A stretch of 33,456 nucleotides of DNA, from NCBI RefSeq assembly GCF_003003995.1, contig NZ_PVWF01000055.1, forward strand, positions 1 through 33,456. Reading direction: 5' to 3'. The stretch is from Pleurocapsa sp. CCALA 161. GTDB taxonomy: Bacteria; Cyanobacteriota; Cyanobacteriia; Cyanobacteriales; Xenococcaceae. This document shows positions 16,601 through 24,100 of the stretch, piece after piece. Numbering within the stretch: position 1 is the first letter of the stretch; the number at the start of each line of letters is the position of its first letter. The position numbers and the translations under genes are program-made. The notes beneath the pieces were generated by a model. The model had not been told where the DNA came from. It did no database searches and saw only the letters and a list, made by a program, of their open reading frames with translations.

Positions 16601-18722
16601 TTTCATGGCTAGCATCTCCAAAAGAGCTAGGGGCATCACCATAGTCTACTTCTTTGATCGCCAACTTGTAATCTTCAATTTCTCCGTCTCTCCCTCCCCC
16701 TTGGAAGTCGCTGGTTGTGAGCGGATCGCTATTTAAACGGAATCGAGCATAGATATCGCCAACAACTAAACCGCTTAAATTATTCCAAGTTAGTGTAACA
16801 TCGCTATTGGTATTATTTGGAACAGACTGCACAACTCCCTCACTGGGCTGAAACTGCCCATCCTTGTTAAAGTCAATCCATCCTCCTAATGAAGCTGCTG
16901 CGCCCGTTGTATTTTTAACTTTGACGGTAACGGAATAAGTTGTTGCATTCTCTATTAAAGGACTGAAGCTGATTACGCCATCTTCATCATCAGGGGTTGT
17001 GCCGTTGATGTCATCGCTATCTGCGTTGACAGAGGGCTGACCGTCAGCGTCAGAGTCAGGAGCATTCACGCCTAGGTGGAGATTAGGGTTAACCAAGTGG
17101 CTGGCAGGGATTCCTCCCACTGTAATATCTTTGTTTGTGCCGTAGGTATCAGGAGCATCGGCAAAATCGTTCGCGTCAGAGGTGGCAATAATTGCTTTAG
17201 TTGTTTGGAGCTGCGGAGTACCGAAAACCCAGGTATCAATGTAATTACCGTCGCCAATACTACCCATTGCAAAGTTTCCCCAAGTATGAGTTCCAGCAGC
17301 AGTTCCAGAAAGGCCACCCACTAGGTTTTTGGTTGCACCAGTTGGATTGGTAATCTTGGTATCATCCCAGAAATTTGAGACAGCCGACCTCGAACTACCA
17401 TTCCATTTCCAGATAGACAGCCCGTCATTTGTACCGCCACCACTTGTTTCAGCATCATAGGTGACAAAGTGATATTCACCCAGCCCGACAGAAATCTGGA
17501 CGGGATAAGAACCAGCGTTTAATACTGCATTGTTATCTCCCTGGCCATCCCAGGCAACAGCGTTTGCACCTGAAGTTGCCGAACCAAACAAAACGCGATC
17601 GCCCGCCCCAAACACTCCATTTTGATCGGTATCAATGGTGATTTTGTAAGTACCAGCTACGTCTGAATTAAATCTAAAAAACCCTGAATCTTGAACGCTA
17701 CTAGTTGATGTAGGAGAAATGGTATTGTCTTGTCCTGCATTATCAACAAAATTCAGATTCGAGACTGAAGCAGGTGCAGGCTCTGGAAGGATTGGCGCAA
17801 CAAAAGAAGATAAATTGGGTGGAGACAGGTAAATAGGATAGCTTTTAGTATAGGCACGCCCAGTACCAGCTGGACCTGGAGAGCTTCCTCGTGAATTGGG
17901 AGCATTAAGACCAATTGCATTGGCAATAATTTCATGCCTTTGAGGCGCAAATTTATTTAAGTCCAGTTGCCAAATAAATTCAGTATTTGTCCGTCCTCCT
18001 GGTGTTCTGATGTAGAGGTCTGCATCATATGCTCCCGTTGCTTCAAAGGTATTGCCTGCATTAAATGCCCAGCTGGTAGCCCACACTTGACCGTTATTAG
18101 CTCTTGGGTCAGGATTAGTCGAGGCGTTGGGCGTAACCGTAACATCAAAATATGTGAGAACATTATCGGTATTATTGGCTGCTAAGCTGTCATTGTATAA
18201 ACGAATTTCATAGGTGCCAGCTTCAGGGGCAACAAAGCGAATTGGAGTAGAAAGCGTACCAGTGGGTTGAGTTGGCTTACCTTGATTAGTACAAAGCGTT
18301 GTTTGAGTAGTGGTTCTGGCATTTCCAGTAGCCAAGCGCCACGCTCCTGCTCCATCAGCAGCAGTAGCATTAAATGCACCAGGGGAATCAGCAGGTACTT
18401 GAGTTGTATAATCAATTTCAGTTCCTGATGGGCGGAAAACCTCAACTGCAAGTACGTCTGCGGTATTCCACCCACAAAGTGAGATATTAATGACCTGATT
18501 GGCGTTCTCAACATTGACCTTAATAGGTCTTGGCCCTTGATTTGCCTGCACAAAGTTGTTTGTAGCATTGTATTCAAATAAATAAACGTTAAGTCCTTGA
18601 CTACCGTTACCGAGTTGTTGAGATCCTTCACTTAACGCGGGTAGGGTAAAGCCCAGTGATGCGAATAAAATTAAACCAAAATGAAAGGACGCTTTTCTCT
18701 GAATACTTAGCTGATTGTTCAT
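13644..18722 (-). CDS. Large exported protein: GEVED repeats, DUF6923-like propeller, DUF11 domains
   Basis: 1692 residues. The N-terminus has a Sec signal (hydrophobic LILFASLGFTLPALS). A Ca-binding-like, Asp/Asn-rich N-terminal part leads to three GEVED-type modules, each starting DYGDAP or DFADAP, containing WIDFNKDG-type repeats and ending GE(I/V)EDY (near residues 681, 856 and 1049). About 1060-1310 resembles a DUF6923 beta-propeller (SVNRSGSNYTFNRIG, NALAYNPANNYLYGF). About 1315-1450 and 1490-1692 are DUF11-like domains (GDEVEYTIYFLSNGDVAAKN). No LPXTG or PEP-CTERM motif is seen, and no catalytic site. It is probably a cell-surface or secreted adhesive or structural protein. It is the last gene of the six-gene cluster, 237 bp after the OmpA-domain gene, so it may have its own promoter. 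Confidence 0.85.
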   Translation of the reverse strand: MNNQLSIQRKASFHFGLILFASLGFTLPALSEGSQQLGNGSQGLNVYLFEYNATNNFVQANQGPRPIKVNVENANQVINISLCGWNTADVLAVEVFRPSGTEIDYTTQVPADSPGAFNATAADGAGAWRLATGNARTTTQTTLCTNQGKPTQPTGTLSTPIRFVAPEAGTYEIRLYNDSLAANNTDNVLTYFDVTVTPNASTNPDPRANNGQVWATSWAFNAGNTFEATGAYDADLYIRTPGGRTNTEFIWQLDLNKFAPQRHEIIANAIGLNAPNSRGSSPGPAGTGRAYTKSYPIYLSPPNLSSFVAPILPEPAPASVSNLNFVDNAGQDNTISPTSTSSVQDSGFFRFNSDVAGTYKITIDTDQNGVFGAGDRVLFGSATSGANAVAWDGQGDNNAVLNAGSYPVQISVGLGEYHFVTYDAETSGGGTNDGLSIWKWNGSSRSAVSNFWDDTKITNPTGATKNLVGGLSGTAAGTHTWGNFAMGSIGDGNYIDTWVFGTPQLQTTKAIIATSDANDFADAPDTYGTNKDITVGGIPASHLVNPNLHLGVNAPDSDADGQPSVNADSDDINGTTPDDEDGVISFSPLIENATTYSVTVKVKNTTGAAASLGGWIDFNKDGQFQPSEGVVQSVPNNTNSDVTLTWNNLSGLVVGDIYARFRLNSDPLTTSDFQGGGRDGEIEDYKLAIKEVDYGDAPSSFGDASHEIFATPTVYLGAIKPDKEVGTQLGNDAGAAAVGDDGNGTPDDEDAFTTLPNVPSLGSYSLNVPVTNTSGNNANLHAWVDFNKNGKFELGEYKSATVASGSTSGSLNWTVPTGTLPGNTHVRFRLTTDNTLTDNAGTTNIDERSIGVANDGEVEDYSTSISIYDYGDAPDTGIGTATGNYQTKANDNGAAQVVINTAGLVLSLGSNIDVDDGSLQNSTADADDTTSTASIDDEDGVSSFPTLTTTANQTYTVPVSVRNNVPSVNAYLVGYIDFNKDGDFNDTREKSATVTVPTSNTNPRTVNVTFTTPAGMTTGNTYARFRLGSVQATVESATGASAGTDNGEIEDYQIAIAPDGNRPLGTPLSCDSTFYITIGAGNGAAQDLYSVNRSGSNYTFNRIGLNTSTASGYPNTFSYNALAYNPANNYLYGFVTNSSATSGPYATGNVVQIGSDGILHSIGKPTNGSGGTLAITNYFAATMLADGTYVIGQNGNIAKLNVNTSPPTILSTGSLSGVSFTDFAVDPKDPTSLSGGRIYGIDETSDRLVILNVAGNNPTIISQATNPTGFNHNTGSQFVDSFGTLYYRSNTDNNLYRVDSDSTSPNYGRATSITNAPSGGNHDGASCLFSSVMQKDVQDLNGNKITTSPAGEVVKYVYSIASGNVQNLTGVTFQDDLRTVSSGNPINGTFNGNYTVSNGSGTVSFSNNNQTIQISNLVIPAQTQATIGADKLTITAEVNVSKTLTPGEYFNQASITNLPATYPASIASDYPTSPAYEDPTPLQVTAPIPSDPNLLLVKRITAINPGQSDPIQFNNFVDDTGTTNDNNSKWPDSDSNPNNNTNDYLRGAISVPQIKPGDEVEYTIYFLSNGDVAAKNVTICDVVPDNMTFVANSYAANFGMALLNGTALSTTTTKNLSNAIGDDEGDFYPLGTNPAVANLCKKHDTTNNLIPLTSSNNLSGAVLIQLNSLPNATGSGTPPNSYGFIRFRAKVK

Positions 18723-18959
18723 GATCTATTTCAACTGATCTCTACTAGGAAAATGAGGATAAATTTTAGGCATGGAAAACTAAAGGGGGGTGATTTGATT
18801 AGAATGAGCTGCGATCGCAGTCAAAAATAAAATATATTGTAAACTCTTGTTTAACTTGCATTTCTTATAAAGTTTTTGGGGTGTTTGCAAAAAATTCATG
18901 GCAGTTTGGTTGTAAGTTAAAATTTGAAAAAGCTAAATTAGTTTTTAACATTTTTGTTT
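18723..18959 (-). promoter_or_regulatory. Spacer before the GEVED gene, possible internal promoter
   Basis: 237 bp, the widest gap within the cluster. On the minus strand TTGACT and TCTAAT-like elements occur about 15 bases apart around a HIP1 site, similar in form to the promoter before the first gene but with poor spacing. No clear ribosome-binding site is visible. Confidence 0.25.
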
Positions 18960-21080
18960 TCATTCCAGTTGTAAATCAGCATCCTGATTCTCAAAAATGA
19001 TGTCTACACCTCGCAGATCGTGAAAAATTACCTCTACCCTGCGGTTGTAGGCATGGTCAACGATAGTATTCCCAGGTTTTTCTAACTTTGATTCACCTAA
19101 AGGCAAAATAGCCATCCTGGCGGGATCTACTCCCTGCTGTAAGAGATAGTTGCGAGTCGCATCGGCACGACGACGACTTAAATCCAAGTTGTATTGATCG
19201 CTAGCACGAAAGTCTGTATGCCCCTGTAATTCAATCATCATGTAAGGATATAGTTTTAAGACAGTGGCTATTTGATTTAAGACTTTGGCACTAGCAGGGG
19301 AAATATTTGCTCGATCTAAAGCAAAGTGGATATTGCGCGGTACATTTAACTTGATCGGCTCTGATGGCTTAATTTCAGGTTGGACAGGGGGTTTAGCTAT
19401 TTCAACAACAGGTTTAGTAGTGCAGTTGGGTAGACTCAAAGAACGTTCAATAGTTGCCTTAGATTGATTTAAAGAATTTATGGTTGCATTAAAAGCTGGT
19501 TCTGATGTGCCGTAATCTGGCTTAGTGGCGATCGCGCTTATGATCGTTCCAGGGGTAAGATTGTCTAAAGTAAAGCTAAATTTGCCATCTCGATCCGCAA
19601 CTGCTTCCGTCAGAGGTTCACTTAACGGGCCATAATTATCACTTTGGCTAGCTAGAGGACTTTGTTCTTTAATCTTTCTGGGAATACCTAACTTAACTCG
19701 ATATAAAGTTACTGTTGATCCAGGATCGGCAAGACCATCTATATTGACTTTGCCGTCGATGAGATAAAAGTTTTCACTCAGAAATTGAGGCGCATTAATC
19801 GATTTATTAGCAGTGTCCCGTTTACGGTTACGAGAATCACGGGGTGGATTAACCCCATCGCCTAATTGATAAAATACTCTCCCATCTCGATCTCTAGTGT
19901 TGAGGTCAATACTTAAACCTTCTAGATCGTTAAAAGTATTATTAGTAATTAAATTTCTGTCACTTTGAGGATAAGCAGTAACCGTTACTCCTGTGCCTGT
20001 TTGCCAGCTAATTTGATTATTAGTGACTTGATGATCGTTCCCAATGAGATATACTGCTGCGCTGGGGACTCTACGACCGTTGAATTTAATCGTATTATGA
20101 TTAATAGCGATCGCACCTTCGGGTTTAAAGAGATAAACACCACTACCGTCATTACCGCAAATTAAGTTATCAGTAATCTGACTGTCTTGAATTTGCCCTT
20201 CTAAATAAATAGCGTGGGGCATTCCCTGTAAGCCATTACCGACAATAATATTGGCTTTAATTTGAGTTTTTTGAGCCGTAACCGAAGTGAGAATACCGCT
20301 ACCGCCATGATGATAGATACGGTTGCGTTGAATCTTAGTATTTACCCCATCAAAGAGCCAGATCCCAAAACTAGAAGGAATACTGTTTAGAGATTCATCA
20401 GGCGGTAATCCCAGCCAATTATCAATAATTTCCACGTTTTGAGGAGGATGATCGGGAAGAAAAGCTGATAGATCCTCGCTCACAGGTAAACGAGAACCAA
20501 TTACAATATCCGCACCTGGGGTAGTATCCGTAGGCTGATTAGGCTGGCTAAAACCATGGATACTTAAGCCTTTAACCGTAATGCGATCGCCCGAAATCGT
20601 TAAACCTCGAAAGACATTTTTGCCTTCGGCTGCGGTGAGACTAACTACAGGAATAGGGATGGGAATTTCAACTGTAGCGATTTTCTTCGAGTCGTAGTTT
20701 GGGTGAGTCGTACCATCAATGACTAAACCAGGACTTAATAGAGGTGGCAAAGTCTCTTGTAACTCAATTTTAATAGGTGCAGCTAAAGCAAATTCAATCT
20801 GAGATGCTTGCGGTTGATTAATGACAGTGACTTGTTTTTGCTCAGCAGCACTTAAATCATCCCAGGTTAGGGTATTATTAACGATTTCAATAGCTTCTCT
20901 GAGGGTTAATGACTGATCGGGGTTAATGGTATCGCGATCGCTATTTACTAAAATTCGATAAGATTGCAAGTTGGTCTGTGCTGTAACAGTTTGTCCTGAA
21001 AAGATTGCTACACCACTAACAGTTAAAACCGTTAACAGGACTTGGGATATTAAATTGTGTTTGTCTCTGTTAATGTTCAT
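18960..21080 (-). CDS. Exported beta-helix protein with C-terminal OmpA peptidoglycan-binding domain
   Basis: 706 residues. Sec signal (about 1-35, ending SGQTVTAQ). A CSLREA-like start (SDRDTINPDQSLTLREAIEI) leads into right-handed parallel beta-helix repeats rich in N-x-I/H and G-N turns (about 90-420), the NosD/pectate-lyase type fold without visible lyase residues. A Cna_B/carboxypeptidase-regulatory-like module (GSTVTLYRVK ... DRDGKFSFTLDNLTPG) is at about 450-540. The C-terminal OmpA domain (about 575-686) has IELQGHTDFRASDQYNLDLS then RRRADATRNYL, with the Asp and Arg that bind diaminopimelate in this family, and NRRVEVIF. It therefore likely docks to peptidoglycan and displays a beta-helix. 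Beta-helix plus OmpA in one chain is unusual. Its ribosome-binding site lies in the last unit of a heptamer repeat array. Confidence 0.85.
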   Translation of the reverse strand: MNINRDKHNLISQVLLTVLTVSGVAIFSGQTVTAQTNLQSYRILVNSDRDTINPDQSLTLREAIEIVNNTLTWDDLSAAEQKQVTVINQPQASQIEFALAAPIKIELQETLPPLLSPGLVIDGTTHPNYDSKKIATVEIPIPIPVVSLTAAEGKNVFRGLTISGDRITVKGLSIHGFSQPNQPTDTTPGADIVIGSRLPVSEDLSAFLPDHPPQNVEIIDNWLGLPPDESLNSIPSSFGIWLFDGVNTKIQRNRIYHHGGSGILTSVTAQKTQIKANIIVGNGLQGMPHAIYLEGQIQDSQITDNLICGNDGSGVYLFKPEGAIAINHNTIKFNGRRVPSAAVYLIGNDHQVTNNQISWQTGTGVTVTAYPQSDRNLITNNTFNDLEGLSIDLNTRDRDGRVFYQLGDGVNPPRDSRNRKRDTANKSINAPQFLSENFYLIDGKVNIDGLADPGSTVTLYRVKLGIPRKIKEQSPLASQSDNYGPLSEPLTEAVADRDGKFSFTLDNLTPGTIISAIATKPDYGTSEPAFNATINSLNQSKATIERSLSLPNCTTKPVVEIAKPPVQPEIKPSEPIKLNVPRNIHFALDRANISPASAKVLNQIATVLKLYPYMMIELQGHTDFRASDQYNLDLSRRRADATRNYLLQQGVDPARMAILPLGESKLEKPGNTIVDHAYNRRVEVIFHDLRGVDIIFENQDADLQLE

Positions 21081-21083
21081 TTT

Positions 21084-21139
21084 ACTACCTACTACCTACT
21101 ACCTACTACCTACTACCTACTACCTACTACCTACTACCT
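21084..21139. repeat. Heptanucleotide tandem repeat (ACTACCT x8) upstream of the OmpA-domain gene
   Basis: Eight perfect 7-bp units fill the gap between the barrel gene and the OmpA-domain gene. On the coding strand the unit is AGGTAGT, and the last unit gives AGG-TAGTAAA-ATG, a Shine-Dalgarno-like AGG with 7-base spacing to the start codon at 21080. The same heptamer appears twice at 32373-32386 in opposite orientation. Confidence 0.95.
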
Positions 21140-21146
21140 ATTCCCA

Positions 21147-24100
21147 TTACTTCTTCTTCGGAATCACCTCTGGAGGCGACGGGGGTTGATGTTGTCCAAA
21201 ACCGTCTAGTAGGCTATTTAATTTCATCGTCACACCCACATATGCACCTCCAGCCGAACGTGTACCCGTAAAGTCTTCATCATCAGCACTACCAAAGACG
21301 TAGCCTGTAGAGATTCTCAATTCAGGAGTGAGATAATAACCTGCTTCCAGGACAAATCCTGATTCGGTATAGCCTGCGGAGGGTTGCCAGATCGTGCGCC
21401 CTTCTACTGCCAAATCTATGTGGTAGTTCAGGCGATAGGTAGCGCGTAATTGACCCAGAGAGATATTGCTGCTGCCAACGAAATCATCAGCCAGGAAAGT
21501 TTTGCTGTTGCGAAAGGCGTATTTTCCGTAAAATTCCCAGCGCCAATTGGGAGCGTAAATTGCCTCGATGCCAAATAAATGTTCTTGAGAACCAGTTCCT
21601 TTGCCTAAAAGCAGCGTTTCGGGAATAGTGCCGCCGTTTTCTTCATATTCGTAACGCAACAGGGCATTAAAGTTATCTTGTTTGGGATTGCGATAGGCTA
21701 GACCTAAACGTATATTTCTAGTAGTACCGATATCAAAGGTTTGGTTGGCAGAACTGGCTTGGTTATAGCTAAATAAACTAGTTAGACTGGAAGAAAGTTT
21801 GCCTGTGACATCGGCAGTAATTACGGTGTTGCCCCCGCCAGAATTATCGCTGTGTTGCCATTTAGCACTAGCAGTAAAATCAGGATTATCTGTATATTCA
21901 ATCCCGATACTGTAAGTCGAACCAGAACTAAAGCCTAGAGATGAAGATCCTTGCCCGACGGCAAAAGGTTGAGCATATTGGATGCCAGAACCAATAGTAT
22001 CAAAACCGCTAAAAGTATGTTCGTAATCTAAATCTAAGTTAAGACCAGGTGCAATAGTTATTTTTTGCTGTAAGCCGATCGCGCCGATATTACTAACGCC
22101 ACTGATTCCGTTGGTGAGAGAATATCTGCCTGTGAGGGTAGCGTTTGCCCAGGGTTCGTATTCTCCTTGAATCCCAAAGCTGGTTAAGGATTCTCCTGCT
22201 AGTTCACCTCTAGTAAACCATTGCTGATTAAGAACTAAACTTAAACCTTTGTAGAATTCCCAATCTAAACCCAAGCCAGTACGGTCAGAAAATACGGCAT
22301 CGGTATTATCAGAAAGAGTTATTTCATTGAAAGCTTGAAAGTTTAATTTATCGATAATGGGAATTGAAAACCGCGATCGCAATTGCGTTGAAGTACTGTT
22401 TAAAGCGCCTGGAGATTTACGATCCGTGCGATCGCGCCAGGTAAGATCGATTCCCAGATCCGCCTTGCCTATTTTTTGCTCAACTCCTGCGGTAATAGTC
22501 GATAAGCTATTATCTTGCTGATTACCAGGCACAGGATCAAAACCACTATCTAAGAATTCTGCTAATTCATCGAGGGGACGGGGAGAAACTCCTTTATTAT
22601 CTTGATGTTCATAACTAAACTGAAGTTTAGTATGGCGAGCAATCTGTGCCTCAATTTGGCTTCCATAAGTGATCTGACCAGGAACAAAGCTTAAGGTGGC
22701 ATTATTAGCAAAACCTTCATCGATATCACGATAATAAACTCGTCCTTGTAGATAATCATTAAACTTGACTTCTCCTTCAAAACGATAGGCTGAACCATCT
22801 GCTTCGGCAAACACAGTCTGATTATCCGACTGGGCATATTCGGCAATCAATTTACCCCACTCACCCAGAGAAAAATAACCATCCACACCCCAGAGAGAAA
22901 AATCCTGATCGCCACGATCTTCGTTGAGATAGCTTGCACCGATCCAACTAGGGGTTTCTAAGTCACGGTTGAAATGATAGCGTCCTCTCGCGCCTACCAG
23001 ACTAGCTTCATTGGCTTCAACCTCAAATTGATAGGTAGCAATAATCCGACGGACTAAAATATTACCATTCTGATTGACTTGAGTACGTAAGACAGGATCT
23101 TTAAACAGCAAAGTGCCTCGGTCATAGTCAATTTCATAATCCAAACCCAAACTAAGACGTTGACGAGTAACCACCTTGCCAGGATCGTTAAGGGGAGATA
23201 GTTCTAGATAAATATCTTCTGACCCAGGAATTAACAAACGACGAGAGAAAAAGTAAAAACCAGAAGTACCATCAGGGGCGATCGCATCTCGTTGAAAACC
23301 TTCAACGCTGTTGGCATAAAGAGCATTGAATTGGAAATCACCCAGATTGTAATTGGCTTTAAATCCGTGTAGCTGTCGAGAAATACCGCTAAACTCCTGA
23401 GATTCGGTGCTAAATTCTTCGGTGTCATAATCACCCCACATAAAATAGTCGGGATCAGCAAATTCAATCCTGGGACTTCGTTCTAAACGTAGATAAAGGC
23501 TATCTGTAGAAGGGGTGGTCGCCTCTGTAGTGGAACTATCGCCATAAACGGGATAATTTGACTCACTTTGATCGTAAGTTCGAAAAATGCGAGTTTCTCC
23601 GTCTTTGTCTTCGTTCAGAGGGCGATCGCTATTAAACGCTCCTGTATAACTCCATTTACCAAAACTACCTGTGATAAAAGCTGCTGAACTAAAATCGATC
23701 TCTGCACCATTATTGTGATCTAAGGGTAGAAAATCCCGCAGACTATCGTAATAGTTAATCCCGCCAGCACCAATCCTCAAATCCGCAAAACCAGTTAACA
23801 GAGGTTTTTCCCTTAGGGTAGTTTTAAACTGAGTCTGGGTATAGGCTTCTAATTGTCTAGCTTTCGCCTGAATTCTAACCGTCTTGGCATCATACCCAGC
23901 CTGGAGAGATGCGGTAAACTCGCCTTTTTCGGGTTTAACCTGAAATCCTGGGCGATCTGGATCGACATCTGTACCGACAAATTTACCTGCACTGCTATTG
24001 AGGGTAACAATTTCATTCCAGGGTGTAGTAGTCCCCTGTCCATCAACATATCGACCTTGAACGGTGGCGATCGCCTGACCATCAGCAGGAATTTCTGTTT

